Assembly (NCBI GenBank): GCA_013397795.1
Contig: VZTJ01005674.1
Span: 199,486-263,485 of the forward strand
Direction: 5' to 3'
Length of the DNA stretch: 64,000 bases
Source: Orthonyx spaldingii
Taxonomy: Eukaryota > Chordata > Aves > Passeriformes > Orthonychidae
Both the position numbers and the translations under genes were made by a program. The notes beneath the pieces are model-generated. The model was given only the letters and a program-made list of their open reading frames with translations. It was not told where the DNA came from and did no database searches. Of this stretch, positions 44,911 to 59,467 are shown in pieces. The stretch's first letter is position 1; each line of letters begins with the position of its first letter.

Positions 44911-47628
44911 TGGGGTCCCTGTTGGCCCTTCTCTCCAGGGTGTTGTATATTTACACACAAACGTTTTGTCCAAACCGTATTTTTAAAAATATGCTCGTGC
45001 TAATAGTTAGGCCAGCGTGTTTGAGGCATAGCATCCTTAAACTCAAGCTTGTAGTTTTAGAGTTCTGTTCAGCTTTTGGTGAGTGACAGATCCTGTTGCT
45101 ACCCTGTCTTGTGTGTAGCCCCTTTACCACAACGTTCCCCTTGTCTTGCCTCTGGAAGCCTTTCCTGGTGATGGCATGATGTGTTTAGGCCTGGAATCCA
45201 TGACCTGGGTTCAGGAAGGGAGGATGTCCTAGATGTGAAGCCTCTTGTTGATGGAACTGGCATCAGGATGTACACAAAGATGACCAAATGGAGGAGGGGA
45301 CACTGAAAAGGTCGCTCTACTGGTGCTAGAGCTGAATGGGTGAAAAAAATGAGGAAAAAAGCAAGCAGCTTTAAAACACAAATGGTTCTCCTTGCTTGAC
45401 TGCTGTTGCACTTTCCCCCCCACCCTCTGAAAACATGCAGAGCTGGTTTCTGCACTGCTCTTCCATTCACACGACAAAAAAAATTCCTCTGTGTCCTGGC
45501 TCCTCCATCACTCCCCACTGCACGTGTGCCTGTCCCACAGGGTTGCTCTGTGGTGCTGGCTGAGGTGTGCAGGCACCGGGGTAGCTGTGCTGCCTGGAGT
45601 GCTGTGGTCTTGTCAGACGTCGCATGCCTGACCAGTGTGGCTAGTTCTGCCTGCCAAAATGGCAGCATGCTCAAAAGAACCTACCCAACCTCAAAGAGCA
45701 GCCAGAGAGAGCACATGATGAAGCTGCATGTGCGTTTCTTGCTGTATTTTACACTCTGCTCTTGGTTGCTGTTCTGCTACAGACCTGTCTGACACCTCAG
45801 CACGCCAGCTGCACTCGTTTTACACAACAACCCAATCCCCAATTACTGCAATTGATGTTGTGATGCCATTTATACCTGTTCTCTGGCTAGGAACTTGGAG
45901 GTATAACCCTTCCCCAGGTCTGTGCCTGGTGACTCTGGGCTGGAGTGCTCTGCCGTGGCTGGATAGTCCCAGCCCCCAGTATTTGTTTTCTGCCAGTCTC
46001 CCCCTCTCGTGCTGCAGGTGAGCAAATACCTGTTGTGTGGAATGTGAGAGGAAAGTGGGTCCCAGGCTGAAAGGCAGCTGTTTCGGGTTTAACTGGCACA
46101 GAGGGGAGTGGTGTCAGTTTGTGTGGCACTGCATATGACAGCCTCACCCCCATGTTTCTTTGCTTTCTGGATTTTATGCCCATTCTGTGCTATTTTAATT
46201 TTTTGGCTTGTGTTTGGCTAACCTGTGTGGTGAGATGGAGAAGTAACTGCTGCCTTTGTGTCAGCAGAAGACATGGGGTTTGTAAAGCTATGACAATGAA
46301 GATAAAGATTTATAACAGTGCAGGAAAAAAAGCCTACAAAATTATTTGAGAAGCCACACTATGAAGGATAAATGTTACAGGAAGCATCAGCCTTCCGTAA
46401 AAATTTCTTTACCTGTGAGGAATTTAATACACAGCCTTTGTGAGAGAAGAAATTGTACCTCAATGATGTTCTGAAATGCTTTATTTAAGAATTAGACCTG
46501 AGGAAAACCTTGGCTTTCTGCATTTTAGACTATTTGCATTTAGGTATTTTAAACATTTTCTTTAAGCAATGATGCTTAGTAACTCATAGATACATAAATA
46601 CTGTTTATATATCAATTTTATGTGCTGTATTTTATACACACACATGATTGTTTTACTTTCTCTCTTGTCTTTCTGTGTGTACAGCAATCTTCTGTGTATT
46701 TTTTTTTCTCCAATAGGCACTTGGAAGAGGATATGATCACAGCTGAATTGTACAAGCCTGCTTCTAACTACATGAAATGACAGTGAGGTTTTTACCATTG
46801 CAATTTGGAATCATAATTCTTTCTAAGATGAAGGAAAAAATTAATTTTTTTTTCCTCCCAATGAGAGGTGTTAGTTGGGCAGTGCTGGAGACTAAGGTTT
46901 CCTTTTGGATAGGTAGACCTTGATGTCCATCTCAGTGGCTTCTCTTGCTGCATTTGGCTTGACTTATAGCTGCATTTGTTTTTTTTGTGAAGCCTTCATA
47001 GAACACCAATGTGTTTTGGATTAAGACAGTTCAAAGGAAGAATTTTGTTATATTTTTTTTCCTCTAGTTCTCATATTTCTGAAGTCTAGAAAAACTTAAG
47101 CCTCACTCTTACAGCCTCTTGCATGCCGTACTGTTATTTAGTTTGCACTCTCTCATCAGATTGGTCAGGCAGTCCTGCCCCATGGTTTTAGACTTGGATT
47201 TGATTAAGAAATGTCTGATGGAGAGTGTAGCTTTTGGAAAGACCTTCCTGTAATGACTCCCAGTGGTGGAGCCTCCTCTTGGGGGAGATTCTGATCTGCT
47301 CCTTCCACGAGCATTTCTACAGAGCACCAGTTCTACCTTCCTCATTTTTCCTAGAAGATAAAATGTACCTCTCCATGATTTCCAACCCCTGTTTCATTAG
47401 AAGTTGTGTCCTTAGCTGCACTTTCTGGAAGTTTCTGCCACTTTTGATGGCAAGACAATTCTTTGGTTGGTAAATACTGAGAGCTGTCTGTCCTTGGTGT
47501 GTACTTAGAACAAACTGCAAGTAAATACTTACAAGTCGTGTTCTGTCCTGACTGTTGCATAAGGCACTCCAAAAATAGTTGTCTATAAGCCAAAATAATC
47601 CTGAGTTTTGATATTAATAGAATGATGC
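44911..47628. other. Intergenic sequence, nothing recognised
   Basis: No supported gene. A 191-codon minus-strand open frame at 45099-45674 shows no motif and overlaps another frame on the + strand; it is probably chance. Confidence 0.55.
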
Positions 47629-47670
47629 TTCAGGTCTTCTCCTTCATGCTGGCGCAGTAGAAGACCTGAA
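47629..47670. repeat. Perfect 12-bp stem hairpin with 18-nt loop
   Basis: Left arm TTCAGGTCTTCT (47629-47640), loop 47641-47658, right arm AGAAGACCTGAA (47659-47670). There is no neighbouring gene or recognised repeat. Confidence 0.9.
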
Positions 47671-50600
47671 AATGAGAGGTCTAAAATACTTTCAGAAGAG
47701 ACTCCTGATATAAGGGCATCTTAGTCAAAAGATACTTAGGGTCTTTTGAAGGGACTTATGTCTTGAAGGAATGATGAATACCCATCTTGTGAAAATTGAG
47801 TGGTTTTGTGACAGTTGAAGTTTGACACAAGTTGATATTGCCTTTTTTTGTCTTGCTCAGTTTCTGTATTCGTGTATTATCTCACAAGCCGTCCCCTGTC
47901 ACAAGACCCATCTAAATGATTGGGGTTTTTTTTTTCAATTCATTTTGACATTTTTGAAGAGGAGAAAGTTTGCAGTAAATGAGTTATTAACATGAAGAAG
48001 TGAATGCATATGGTGCTTTTGAAGTATTCCCACCACCCCCCATGAGATTTCTGCGGAAATAATAATTGATATTTCATATATTTGTCACTTGACATGAAAT
48101 GCTCACCTTACTCGAGTGGCTAGAAGCTGTGATTGAAATTTAACTCTTTTGTGCAAGGTGCTGTACAGATGGAGACCCTTTGACATCCTCTGCATCTAAG
48201 CACTTGCATTTGTCAGAGACGATGCAGACAAAGGGCAGGATGAAGAAGCAGCCGAGAGGTTTGCATTGCTCAAGTTTTGGTGGGGTTTTTGTGGTTCCCT
48301 CATCACTTTGGTATCTTCCAGAAGTGCATTAAATGATGAGATTAGTGCTTGTTGTGTTCAGTGATCTGTCTGAGCTCTGGGCTCTGAGGGAAGTCAGACT
48401 GGTGAAAAGGGAAGGGTGGGCAGGCTGTGCCTGTGGGAGACTGCCCTGGGTCCCCTGCTCCTGGGGAGATGCTGTGCTGGGAATTCTGGATTGTTGAGGG
48501 CAGGATGTCCCACTTGTGCCAGGCTCTGGTGCCTCAGCCTGGTGGCCCTTCTGGGGCCACCTCTTGCTGCAAAATGGTCTCGCTGCCTTTGGATGCAGCC
48601 AGCTTGGGCACTGCTTTGTGGAGTTTTGCTCACTTTCACTAGCTTGTAGACACTATCTTTTTCCTTCTCCTTTCTTCGTACAGGCCATCAATCACCTGCT
48701 TGCTCAGATACAGCTGCCTTTGGACCAGGGCTGACATCTGGAAGCACCCACACTACTTAAGCCTGTCCTCTCCCAGGGCCCTGCCTTTGCATGAGGTTTT
48801 GATTTACTGTTTACTATTTCAGGCTTGTAACAAGTAGGCATCCCAAAGCCTTTTAGACACACTTACTGTCTGAGTCAGATAGTCCAAGAGGTCATGTACA
48901 GATTGAGACTGAACAGTGAAACATCTGCATACGCTTAACCTTGCTTCACTTCTGGCATTGCTCTTGAGTGCTATTTGGGCTTTGATCAGACCTATTTATT
49001 CAGCCCAGGATCTTTCCTCTTCCTTAATATCCTTTCACATGCCTGCTTCTCCAGACTCTGGAGTCTCCTCATGTTTCTGAAGTCAGGTTTTGCTTCTGCC
49101 TTTTCACGTTTAATCCAAAATGGCCAGTGGGAACAGCTTGTTTTTATAACTGTAGGTCGTCTTTGTCAAGGGGTTAGTTAACAAGACAATACATATACCC
49201 TCAGGAGCTGATCTGTTTGTCAGACTCGAAAAACTGGTTCATCTCAACAATAGCCATTTCTTTGTACAAGGGACTCCGTCTGAATGACATGGGTAATTAT
49301 CTGTTTAGAGTGCAAATAACCTCCATTTTCATAACACAGTTTGCAGCAGTGCAAAACCAACCCATGGCACATAGATTCCCAAAGCATGTAACCTGGCATT
49401 TATTGCCCTTTCAAGTGCTTCCCAGCATCTTTGTCTCATGAGCTATGGACCTTTCTGTCCTCAGTGTGCTGAAAAACAGCACAAGCTTCAGGCTCCTGAG
49501 AAGTTTCTAAATTGAGCATTAGATATTTTTATCAAAGACTAGAGTCAAATCTTTCACTAGTAGACGGAAGCCTCTTAGGAAGGAAATTTACAATGCCAAG
49601 ATTTCTCTATATGCATATATCCCTTACTATACTGTCCTAACTAGAAGCTGCTATAGTTATTTTTTTTTTCGTGGAGCTTTCTGGTGAATTATTTTCTTTC
49701 TCAGTAATTTCTCCGTTTAGGAACCCTCCTGAGAAATCTTTACTGTATTAGCTTCAGCTTTGCTGCATCTTTATCTTTAAATAGCTCTTTTAAATTTGCT
49801 TAGGCAAATCTGGGGTTTCGTCTGTCTTCAGCGGTATTAAAATAGTATCTGAAGGGAGTGTTACCTGGGTAAGAAGACACACCACTAGACGATACTATAA
49901 ATGAGAGACAGATGGATTGCTGCTCAGAGACAACAAGATTATGGGTAGAAACCTGTTTACCTTTTGCAATACAGCCGCTGAGCTGAACAAGTCATCAGAA
50001 CAGAATGGAGCTGAATAATGCATGTCTCTAACGGTCTCTAATTCTTGGGGCTGGAGGAGAGTTTCTTGCACCAAAACTCCTCTTGCAGAATTATCTATCC
50101 AGACCTGAGTGCTGGAAAGCACTTTTGATGTGAGTTTTTGCTTTGTTTGCAAGTGCAGACGTGTTGTTGGCTAGCTAACCCATGGACTCTGGTCTTTTGG
50201 CAAAGGCTGCTCTTTCCTGGAGTTGTCTGGGCTCTACCTGGAGTAGATTGTCTCTCCCTTCAGGGTGGTTCCTTTCCACAGTCTTTGTGTGCCAGGAGGA
50301 CTCACAGACCACAGAGAGGAAGTTAACTTGCAGGAACTCTGGTACAAGACCTGATTGGTACCTGGTGGCCTACTCTGGGCCACCACAGGACAAAAACCCT
50401 GGCAGGGTTGCTGTGGTATAGGATTTTGAGCTCTAGGGCATTCTGGACTGAATGTTTGTGCACAGTTTTTTATTTCTGTAGGTGAGGAAAATGGAAGATT
50501 GCAGTTGTACAGGCTGTTTTTGGGGATGGGGTTTTGCCAGTCGTGCACTGAGCAATCATCTTTGTGTCCTGTGTTTTTGCCATTTGAGCTGACGAGGAAG

Positions 50601-53600
50601 AGGGAACAAACTGCATGTAAGCTGCAGGATTTTCTGTACCTGCCCTTTGGAGAGCAGCACTGCAACCAGAGGTTCAAACCTTGGCATGGCAAACCTGCAG
50701 ATACCCGTGCTACTGCTGAATGAAGGATGAGGACAGATTCCACCCTCACTGTGTGTGTCCATCTTTTCACAGGAGCTGCCAAGTCAGTGGCTTCCAGCAG
50801 GTGGGTCCTCATGAGGAGAAGGAGCACCATGGCATGAAAATTTCTACCAGATTTCCATCTTTTCTTCTATATAACTGAGCCTGAGACACTTGGAAAGTCT
50901 GTGACTTAATGATCAAACAGAATGGTGTTTTACACCTCTTTAGATATAGGACTAAGTTACAGGTGAAATAAGCATGATATGGGTCCTGGACCACAGGGGT
51001 GAGAAAAAGCACAAGGCTTGCACTCTCCATTTTGTGTGACTCATTTCAGAATAATTAGTGTTAATCAGGGAAAGATAAATAATGGCCTAGAATTATTAAG
51101 CTGTCTTCCCTCTGTTTTGCCCATGTGTGACTCCACAGGGTATCACCTCCACGGATGCCTTTTCAGAAATAAATGCTGTGAGGAAATACATTTGTGTAGA
51201 AACACATCTCAGATCTCAAGTGGTGGTGCTGGAGATGAGCCTGCACATCACTCCTGACACTGTCCCCAAGTAATACCCCCCTTTTATTTGGGGTGAACAA
51301 GTTCTTCTGGTGTATGCTGTAACAGGCGACACCCTAAGGAATTCCTACCTGTGCACAAACTGAGGCACAACTCAAAATGAATTGTGCTGTGGGACACTAA
51401 GCAAGTGCTCCTAGTGCTCCTGGAGTAGAGGAAGAGGTCAGGAAGTGGCCATGGTCATTTACTTCTCTCTCCTTCTTCATCAGGTCAAACAATTCAGACA
51501 AAACAATTTTTCTAGCTGTAGTAGAGCAAATTCTTTTTCGTGTTCAGTGCATTGATACATCTTGGGACCGAAACCATTGCCAGCACACAAAATCCCCAAA
51601 TGTTGTGATGGCTTGAATGAAAGGCCAGCACACTACTGGTGTCTCAGAAGAGCTATAAATCCAAAGCCTATGTGTCCTCCGCCATAGGTGTGGGCCCTGA
51701 TCCCAACATTCCACAGCTGGGAGCATTTGTAGGGAAAAGTGGGATCCAGAAAGTCATGTAAGACATTGTTCTCCTGATGTGATGGCAAAGTAAACTGATT
51801 CCAGCTCTTCCAGACAAGGAGGAAAGCAGCAGCTGGGAGTAATGGGATGGACCAATAAAACAATTCTCCTTTTAATGAGGTATTCTCCAAAGTTCTGTGG
51901 GGTTCTGTGGACCTGGGGTCCCAGCCAGGGCTGTGACTCCACCCTTAGAGCCAAGCTGCCCCTCTGCACCCGCTGTCAGCTGTGGGATCATCCAGGGACA
52001 GGTCTTTTGGAGAGCACATCTCCAGCTGACATCAGTGAGGTCTTTCTCTCAAAGTGGCAGCTATCAAAGTGCCATTTATGAGCAAGACTCACAAACTAAT
52101 TAGTCACCAGGCCCATTAATCAGGAAGACTAGAAATAATTCAGCAGAATTCATGCTGTCAGCAAGGATGAGAAGAGCCCTCTCTGTGACAGCTTACCTTG
52201 CATTTTGATCATTAGGCGATTCGGAGTTTAGTCCATCCATCTTGTTTATCTGCCCTCAGGGGAAAATAATCCCTGCAACCCAGCCATCTCGACAAGTTTG
52301 AAATTCAAACATATTTTCAGTTCTGTCAGTAAAATATCAAATGGGCACATTCAGATGAGTATTGACACACAATGGTGCTGGTGCCTTTTTTTTTTTTTTT
52401 TTCCACATGTATTGTCAACAAATCCCTCCTTTGCCTGCTGCTCTCTGCGTGCAGGAGCTCGACACCATATTAGGGAAAGTGAAGGTTGGGGTGCATGAAT
52501 GGGTCATTAAAAAGCAGCGAAACTGAAGCATTCTAATCATTCTTAGCAGCCTTCCCAAGACCAGCCAAAGGCATTTTCCAGTGTAACTCCACCTTCCTGT
52601 GTCTTGGTTGAGATTTATATTCGTGTGCTTGAGCAAGAGATGTATCTTAAAATAATCAAGCTGGTGTTTATTTTGGCTTTCTTTGCCTCTTTCTCCCCAC
52701 ACCAGAAATCCACCCCGAGCCTGTGCAGTAAAATATTTCTTTAACAGATACATACCACGCTTGTTGGTATGAAGTGGATTGGTCACTCTGGAAAGCGCCC
52801 ACTAACAAGGCAGGAACAGATGGTTTCAAGTCTTGGTATGGAGCTGTTGTGGCTACTGTTTTTTCATTAAGCATTAATTGCTGGAGGTGGAAATCATGCT
52901 TCTGAGTGTGCCAAGGAGACGGGTCTTGCTGTGTTACTCGGAGCAGAGAAGGGAGAAGTCTGTCTGGAAACCTGGGATGCCACAAATTTCTGTCCTGCAC
53001 CCAGAAGAAGGGCCTGTCATCTCCGCTCTGCGAGTCACTGTCTGGGATGAAGAGGAATTTCCATGAAGACCAAGGGAGGCTCACTGGGAATGGATGCAAT
53101 CTTGGGGGATAAAATGAGTTCTCTTGCAAAAGAAGGTCTGCCTGAGAAGAACTGTTTGGTCTGCTTGAGGTGAAGTGAATGTGCAGTTGAAACTGAGGCA
53201 AGATGATGCAATAGGAATGTGGATCAGCCCAGGAGTATGTTCAGTTTTGTTTATGCATATATATTTTGTAAATATTTTCTGGTTTGTATTTTTAGTGTTA
53301 TGGAGCAAAGCACTTCATCCTGATGTTATGAACATCAAGTTCCTATTGTCCTGTGGAATTTTTATGTATAAATACTGGTTTTCACGCCTTTTTTTACCTC
53401 CATAGTGTGTGTTCTTTTTCCATAGTACTAACCCCCTCCAAATTCTCTCTGGATTTATCAAAGAAATCCACTGTTGCAAAATATTAAAAGAAGCACTGTC
53501 ACTTGTGAAAGAAGGAAACCATAATATTAACCCTGTACCCCAGCTACCATTTAATGGTGGGACTATAGTTTTTCTCAATGTCATTTCTGATTCTTCTCTT

Positions 53601-56600
53601 TTTTTTTTTTTTTTAAATGACATCCTTTTCACTTCATTACTTTCCACCTTCTCTCTCCTGTTCAATATTTGTTGTCACAGAAATGTTATTTCTTACACTA
53701 ATCCCACTGGCATAATTTAACCTGGTTCTTCATCATGGGAGACGCAGCCTAGGAGTGGCATCTCTTTGGTGCACATGCACATCAAATATGAAGTTTCATG
53801 ACTGTGGCACTGCTCTAACTTTATTATAGCTCTGGGTGGTGCTTTGGAGCTTTTCTACCTGAAAACCAACAGCCTGTGCACAATCTTCTTTACCCATAAC
53901 CTTGTTTGATTTTTCATAGGAAAATGTCTGATTCCATGCAGTACATATAAACATAGTGTGATATATCTGATAAAGTCCAGGTTGCTTGTTAAAGTGTGGA
54001 GATTAGAAAGGACTTAGGTAACCTGGCTGTGTGCTCCTGTTTCTGCTGTTACACCCTGCCTTCATCCTGTCTGCGCCGTATTTTGGAGAACTTACCGTAA
54101 CATCATTATGTTTTCCATCTGTCTTGAAGCCTTGATAGGTTCATCCAGTTTCATTTTGAGCTGGTGGAAGAAGAACAAATCAAAAACGTCTGACAAATAT
54201 CAAAATGTCCTCGTGTTGTCAGAATGAAATGTATCGGCGCTTCAAAAGGAAGGATAAAAATTTTATGTTTTGATTTTTAATTTAATATTATGTATTATAA
54301 TGCAAAAATAATAAAAAAAAACTAGGTCAAAATTAATTTCATACTAGCACAAGCTAGTGGAGTTTTACCTGTAGGCTGTAATTTTTTGCAAAGTGAAAGG
54401 TTTCATATATGTGTAAGAAGATACTGTTCTTTTTGTGATTCTTCTTATCAGTCTCATTGTGCCTTTGTGTGATCCTTCTTTGTGCTGCATCTTACAATAC
54501 GTTAGCATTTATTCCTTGTAATGCACAGATAGTTAGAAGTTTCCAAAGTATACTTCATTTTTAGTATTATTTCTTCTGCCCTTCTTAAAAACCTCCCTAG
54601 AAACCACAGAGCAGGAAAAACTTGGAAGATTCTCATGTTTTGGAGCTTTAATCCCTGCTGTTTGATTGGTCTGGGGCTGTCAGAGTGCACACTGCCCAAG
54701 CCAACGTGGTAACTGAGCTTTCCTGATGATATTGTAAATATGCATCAGTTCCCAGAGGTGCATATCTCAGACCTCTTCGCTGATGAGTAGGAAAATCCTG
54801 CTGCTGCTTCTGTTACAGTAAATTAGCAGGAGGAGGAAATGTAGTGAGGCAAAAAGAGAGCGAGAGAGAGTGACTTGTGAGTCTGATGATGGCGGTGAAG
54901 AAGGAAGGATAGGAGTAATAAATAGGTACAATTGGTTTTAATAAAAACCTCACCTTTTACTGCTACTTAGAGCTGCCTTTTACAGTGGAAGGATGTTTAA
55001 AGTCAATTATAGAAGAGGGGATTTATTTATTTATTTTTAATTTCACTGCTTGTTTAAGGTAACTCAGAGTACTCTTTTTATTCCATCAGCAGCCAGCCCT
55101 TTCAGCTGGGTGCAGGAGTCAGTTGTTAGAACACATTTGACCATCCATCTCCAATTATCCACTTCTGCTCCCTCGCTCAGCCATGTACCAGTGGCTAATG
55201 CACATTCTCTTGCTGGGAATTCTGTGGCCTTTCATCTTTCCCTCTTGCAGCAGTAGTTGTGCACCCACCAGAGGTGTGAGGTGTGCACTGAAGTCCCTGG
55301 AAGAAGACTGATACACCCAGTTCTGCCTCTGGTGCTCTGGGTGCACGTCAGTGTCTTTCTTACAGCCTCCGTGTGCCTCAGTCCCCACCTGTTCAAAATT
55401 TCCTTTGTGTCCTTATCCTGCAAACCATTCTTTTCCAAGGCCTGCCTTCAGGTGTTGTGACCCTTATGGAGCTCTAAAATACTGTAGCATAAATCAGATT
55501 AGATGAAAAATTAGTGTAACACAAGTTTCCCCTTGTGTCTGTGCGTTCGCCAAAGAAAGGAAAGGCATTCATCCATTTGATGTTTAACTGAAGATTTTTT
55601 ATTCGGTTTGAAATGTGAAGGTTTTTGTCATGTTATGAAAATCTGTTAAGGTGACCAGATGACCAGCAGATTCTGGTGATGAGTATGAGTTGGCCCAGAA
55701 TCTATTCTGACTTTCCAGGCTAAAAGGTGATGACCTTTTTCTTACCCATGGAAATTTTTAGAGCAATCCCCATACTTTTCTTCCTGCAAAACATACCAAA
55801 CATTATTTAAAGCTGCTAAGGAGATGAACAGTGTATTGGGACCATATTGCTCTCCTATCATCTGGCATAATGGTTTTCTTTTTGCCATTTAAGATTAAAA
55901 CACATATGGAACTTGCTTTAATTTGTCACTTTTATTTTCTGAGTTGCTGAGTTCCAGCTTCAGCTGGGATGTCACATTAATTCTGTTTAAATCTTGGGGA
56001 GCAAGCAGGTTGATTGGAGTTAACTGTGTACTGTATAATGATTCTGAGCTTAAGCAGCGTTATCTCCAGCAAATGTCTTTTCTACAATAGTCATCTGTGT
56101 GAAGCCCTGGAGCAATTCTTGGCTTTTTCACTCGTATCACTTCACTATCAAAGCTGAAATGATTAATATTCACAGAAAAAAAAATAGATTTTCTCACAGC
56201 AAATCTTCCTTTCTATTTCTGTTTGGTGAGAACCAAGCCTTCTGCATACATTATACAGATCAGCTAGAACCAGTCTGAGGCGTGAGGATGTATATCTGTG
56301 AAAGTGAGACAAATACATCACTGTGACTATCAGCAAGGAATGGTAAACATGCTCATATTCCTAGTATGCACACCTTTGTTACCTAGCTTTTGTCCTGCTT
56401 CTCCTGTTAGCTGTGGTAGTATAAAACCAAGAACGGTCCCCTGGCTGGATTTGTGTGCTGTGGAAAAAAATTGAATTGCACCCCTTTTGTCCCTGTGAGA
56501 GCAGCAGCTCCACATGGTTCTTTCTGATGGGCAACAGCCACCAGGCTGCCACTCCACATAGCAGCATCCTGGGGGTGGCCATGGGGTGTGACCTTGGCCC

Positions 56601-59467
56601 AGGCACGTGCAGAACCAGCCAAGTCTGGTATGGACCATGGTTTCCAGGAGCAGATGCTGGCTGAATTGCTCCCAACAGTTCCCTAGCCCTGAAAGTGCCC
56701 ATGACTTCTAAAATAAAACCAGTTTCCATCAAAACCAAGGTGTCCATCCAGGAGTCGGAGATGCCTGTTAATTAAAAACAGGAACAAAGCAGCCAGAACT
56801 TGGCTCAGGTGCATGAGCTGGTTTCCAAAAACTGGTTTTAAAAGGGAGGCTTAGAGTTGTTTCAGATCTTGTTGAAGTCAGCAGTGAACTTTGCACTGGT
56901 GAGGTGGACCTTAGATGACATCTCAGGAGCCGGTGATTCACAGGAGGAGAGTGTTCCTTTGAATCTTCTGTTGTGAAAATGGTGAGTGCTCACACATTTA
57001 ATCAGGGCACACTTCACCCTGCAGAAGCAGGCAGCCTCTCTCCTTTAGAAAATCCTTTATTGTCCAACCATGTCAGCCTAAGGTCTATCGCTATATATAA
57101 AGTGTTATATGTAGGTATAAATACACATTGATTTATCTGTAGGTCTCTCTCCCTATATATATATGTATATTTTTGTGTATTTCCTCTTCAGGAGGTGAAA
57201 CCCCTTTGTTTCCATGTCACAACATCAGGGGAGAACTCCTGCTGTGGCTTCCCATCAAACAAGTATTTGGTTTTGGGTGAGGACAGCCTCCAGGGCCAAA
57301 GCATTTTTGAGTCAAACTCTGCTGTGCTCTGTGCCTTTCCAGCCACACGTTCATCTTGGGATGTGCTCCTGACCAATTTAATGGAGGCCAGTAACAAGAA
57401 ACAATCACTTTTACCTTTGCTAGCAATTTTTACTTCTTGTAGCAACACTGTAAAGAGAACCCAGCATGAATTTGACCCTTCTGTTGGTGAGCCAGCAAAT
57501 AACCCGAGCAGATAATGCAGACAAATACAAATCAATAAAAGCTGTGATGAATAAAAAAAAGAGCATTCTGAGTGGGGTGGAACATGTTTGCCAGAGCTCT
57601 AGAAAGACAATGGCCAAGGATGCCTTCCAAGACATCACCATGCCTGGTGGAGAAGGCAGGCTGAGCACTGGGATGTGTCACTCCGAGGGGTAAAATGGAA
57701 GTGAGAAGCACTGAGTTGCAGCTCTTTAGGAATTCCATGTCCAGATCCCTCTCTCTGGGGCTGTGCAGAGGCCTCTGGAGGAGGCATAGCATGGGAGAAT
57801 CAAGAGCAGGAGCAGCTCTTCCAGGAGGAGTCTGATGTGGCTGTGCAGGGAGCAGTGTCAGGCAGCGCGGGCTGTGTCCTGCTGAACCGCCGAGCCTGTA
57901 CCTGGAGCACGGAGGCTGCAGTTTGGTGCTTCGTGCTGGAAAGCCTCTGCTGGTGGTGCTGGGGCTGCACACGTGAGCCCAGAGCGAGCTGGCACATTGC
58001 AGAGGTCACCAGACCACCCAGCATTGTGCAGAAAGATCATTTCCAAGATGCTTGGAGAGGTGAGGATGGAACTGGGAGTTGTGTTGAAATTGCTGCAAGT
58101 GGGTGTCTGGCCTTTCCCTGTGCTGTGTGCCTCTGGCATGCCTGTGAGACAGCGAGGAGATGAAAATGCCAAGGAACTGATTCCCATCTTCACTGAGGAG
58201 CTTCTCTTTTGGCTTTGGCAGTGCAATTGCTATATTTGTTTGCTCCCTGTGAATTTTTATTTAAATTTATTTTAAAAGATGAAGGAAAAATAAGCTTTGA
58301 CATCAGAAATTGTTTGAGTCTCTAACTTTTCTTTTGGTTTTTGTTCTGTGGCATAAAAGCACCAGGAGTCTAATGGACTTTTTCAAGGAAGTAATTTTCT
58401 GGTGTACATCCTTAAAGCTGGAGCTTTTATTGATATTTATGCATGTAGGTAAAGAAAATGCAGTGACAAAATATTAATCTATGCTATTTTTTGCATCAAT
58501 ACAAAACAGCAGTTAATGCCATTCTTAGACAAACTTCATAACTATTATTTCTTCACCCCGGAATTGTGAAGGGGAAGAAAAATAGGAGGGGAAAGTTGTA
58601 CTGATGTAGCTGTGGCTGTTGTTTAACCATTCATCCCTCTTGATATAGTGGTGCTTAATCAAGACATTTTATTTTGATTCGTTACAATGACGTTTTACTC
58701 CTCCTCATTTTAACTAAACCATTCAATTTTTTTAAGTCCAGGGAGTAGCAGTTGTGCTCCCAGCGTATTTCATGTACAGAAATAAAATCTGGCAGGCTGG
58801 TATGATTACAAACTGTGACCCTTTCGCTGTGCCTTCCCCATTTTGTCAGTGGGGCTGGCTGCTTCTCTTCTTTCTTCCTTCTCATATTCCTCTCCCCCTA
58901 ATTGAGGCCTCCATGCTCTCCCAACCTCTCTGTGGCTGCCTCTTCCCGTAAAGCACTCCGTCCACCCTTAATGCATTTGCTCTTGTTGAAGTATATCCAG
59001 AAATAGCTTCCAGATGCTGTCATAGATGTCCATTTCATTATTTCTGGTGGAGGGATTTCACTTAAGCATAGCTCCACCAAGAAAAGCAGGAGCCTCTGCC
59101 TGGTCTACATCTGCTCATCTAGTTCATCTCTGCAATCATCTTGGCCAGCAGCACAGTTTTAAAAAAAAATCCAGCTTTTTTTTTCCCTCGTTCATGACAA
59201 AATTTTGGAAATGAGTGGATATGTTCCCACACACCCAAACTTCACAGTGCTTAGCAAGGTTTTTTCCTAAAAGTGGTACAGCCAGTCTAATAAAATGTCT
59301 CAAAGGAGTGGCTGAACCTGTTCTTCATGTCAGAGCTCTTGAGGCTCCCAAGAGGGAGGTGTTTACTCATCCAGGAGGCTTTGATGGGGGTGTGAGTGTG
59401 GTAGGAGAGAGTCTTCAGTCCATAAAGAGCAAACAATTGCTAGATGTCCAGTCCAAAAATGTACTTG
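47671..59467. other. Gene-poor intergenic sequence, nothing recognised
   Basis: 11.8 kb with no recognisable interspersed repeat, RNA gene or exon. The longest frames are 198 codons (minus, 50234-50830) and 177 codons (minus, 52668-53201); neither shows a domain, signal peptide or splice structure. AT-rich stretches lie at 54.24-54.34 and 57.09-57.18 kb, and a T tract at 52387-52402. The low repeat content could reflect conserved regulatory DNA, but that cannot be judged from one sequence. Confidence 0.55.

Noticed and set aside
50234..50830. 198-codon minus-strand frame
   Set aside because: Longest frame outside repeats, but low-complexity Ser/Pro/Cys composition, no domain, overlapping + frames, no splice sites of note. 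Probably chance; could be an unrecognised retroelement piece.
52668..53201. 177-codon minus-strand frame
   Set aside because: No motif or family resemblance, and other frames of over 60 codons overlap it on the opposite strand.
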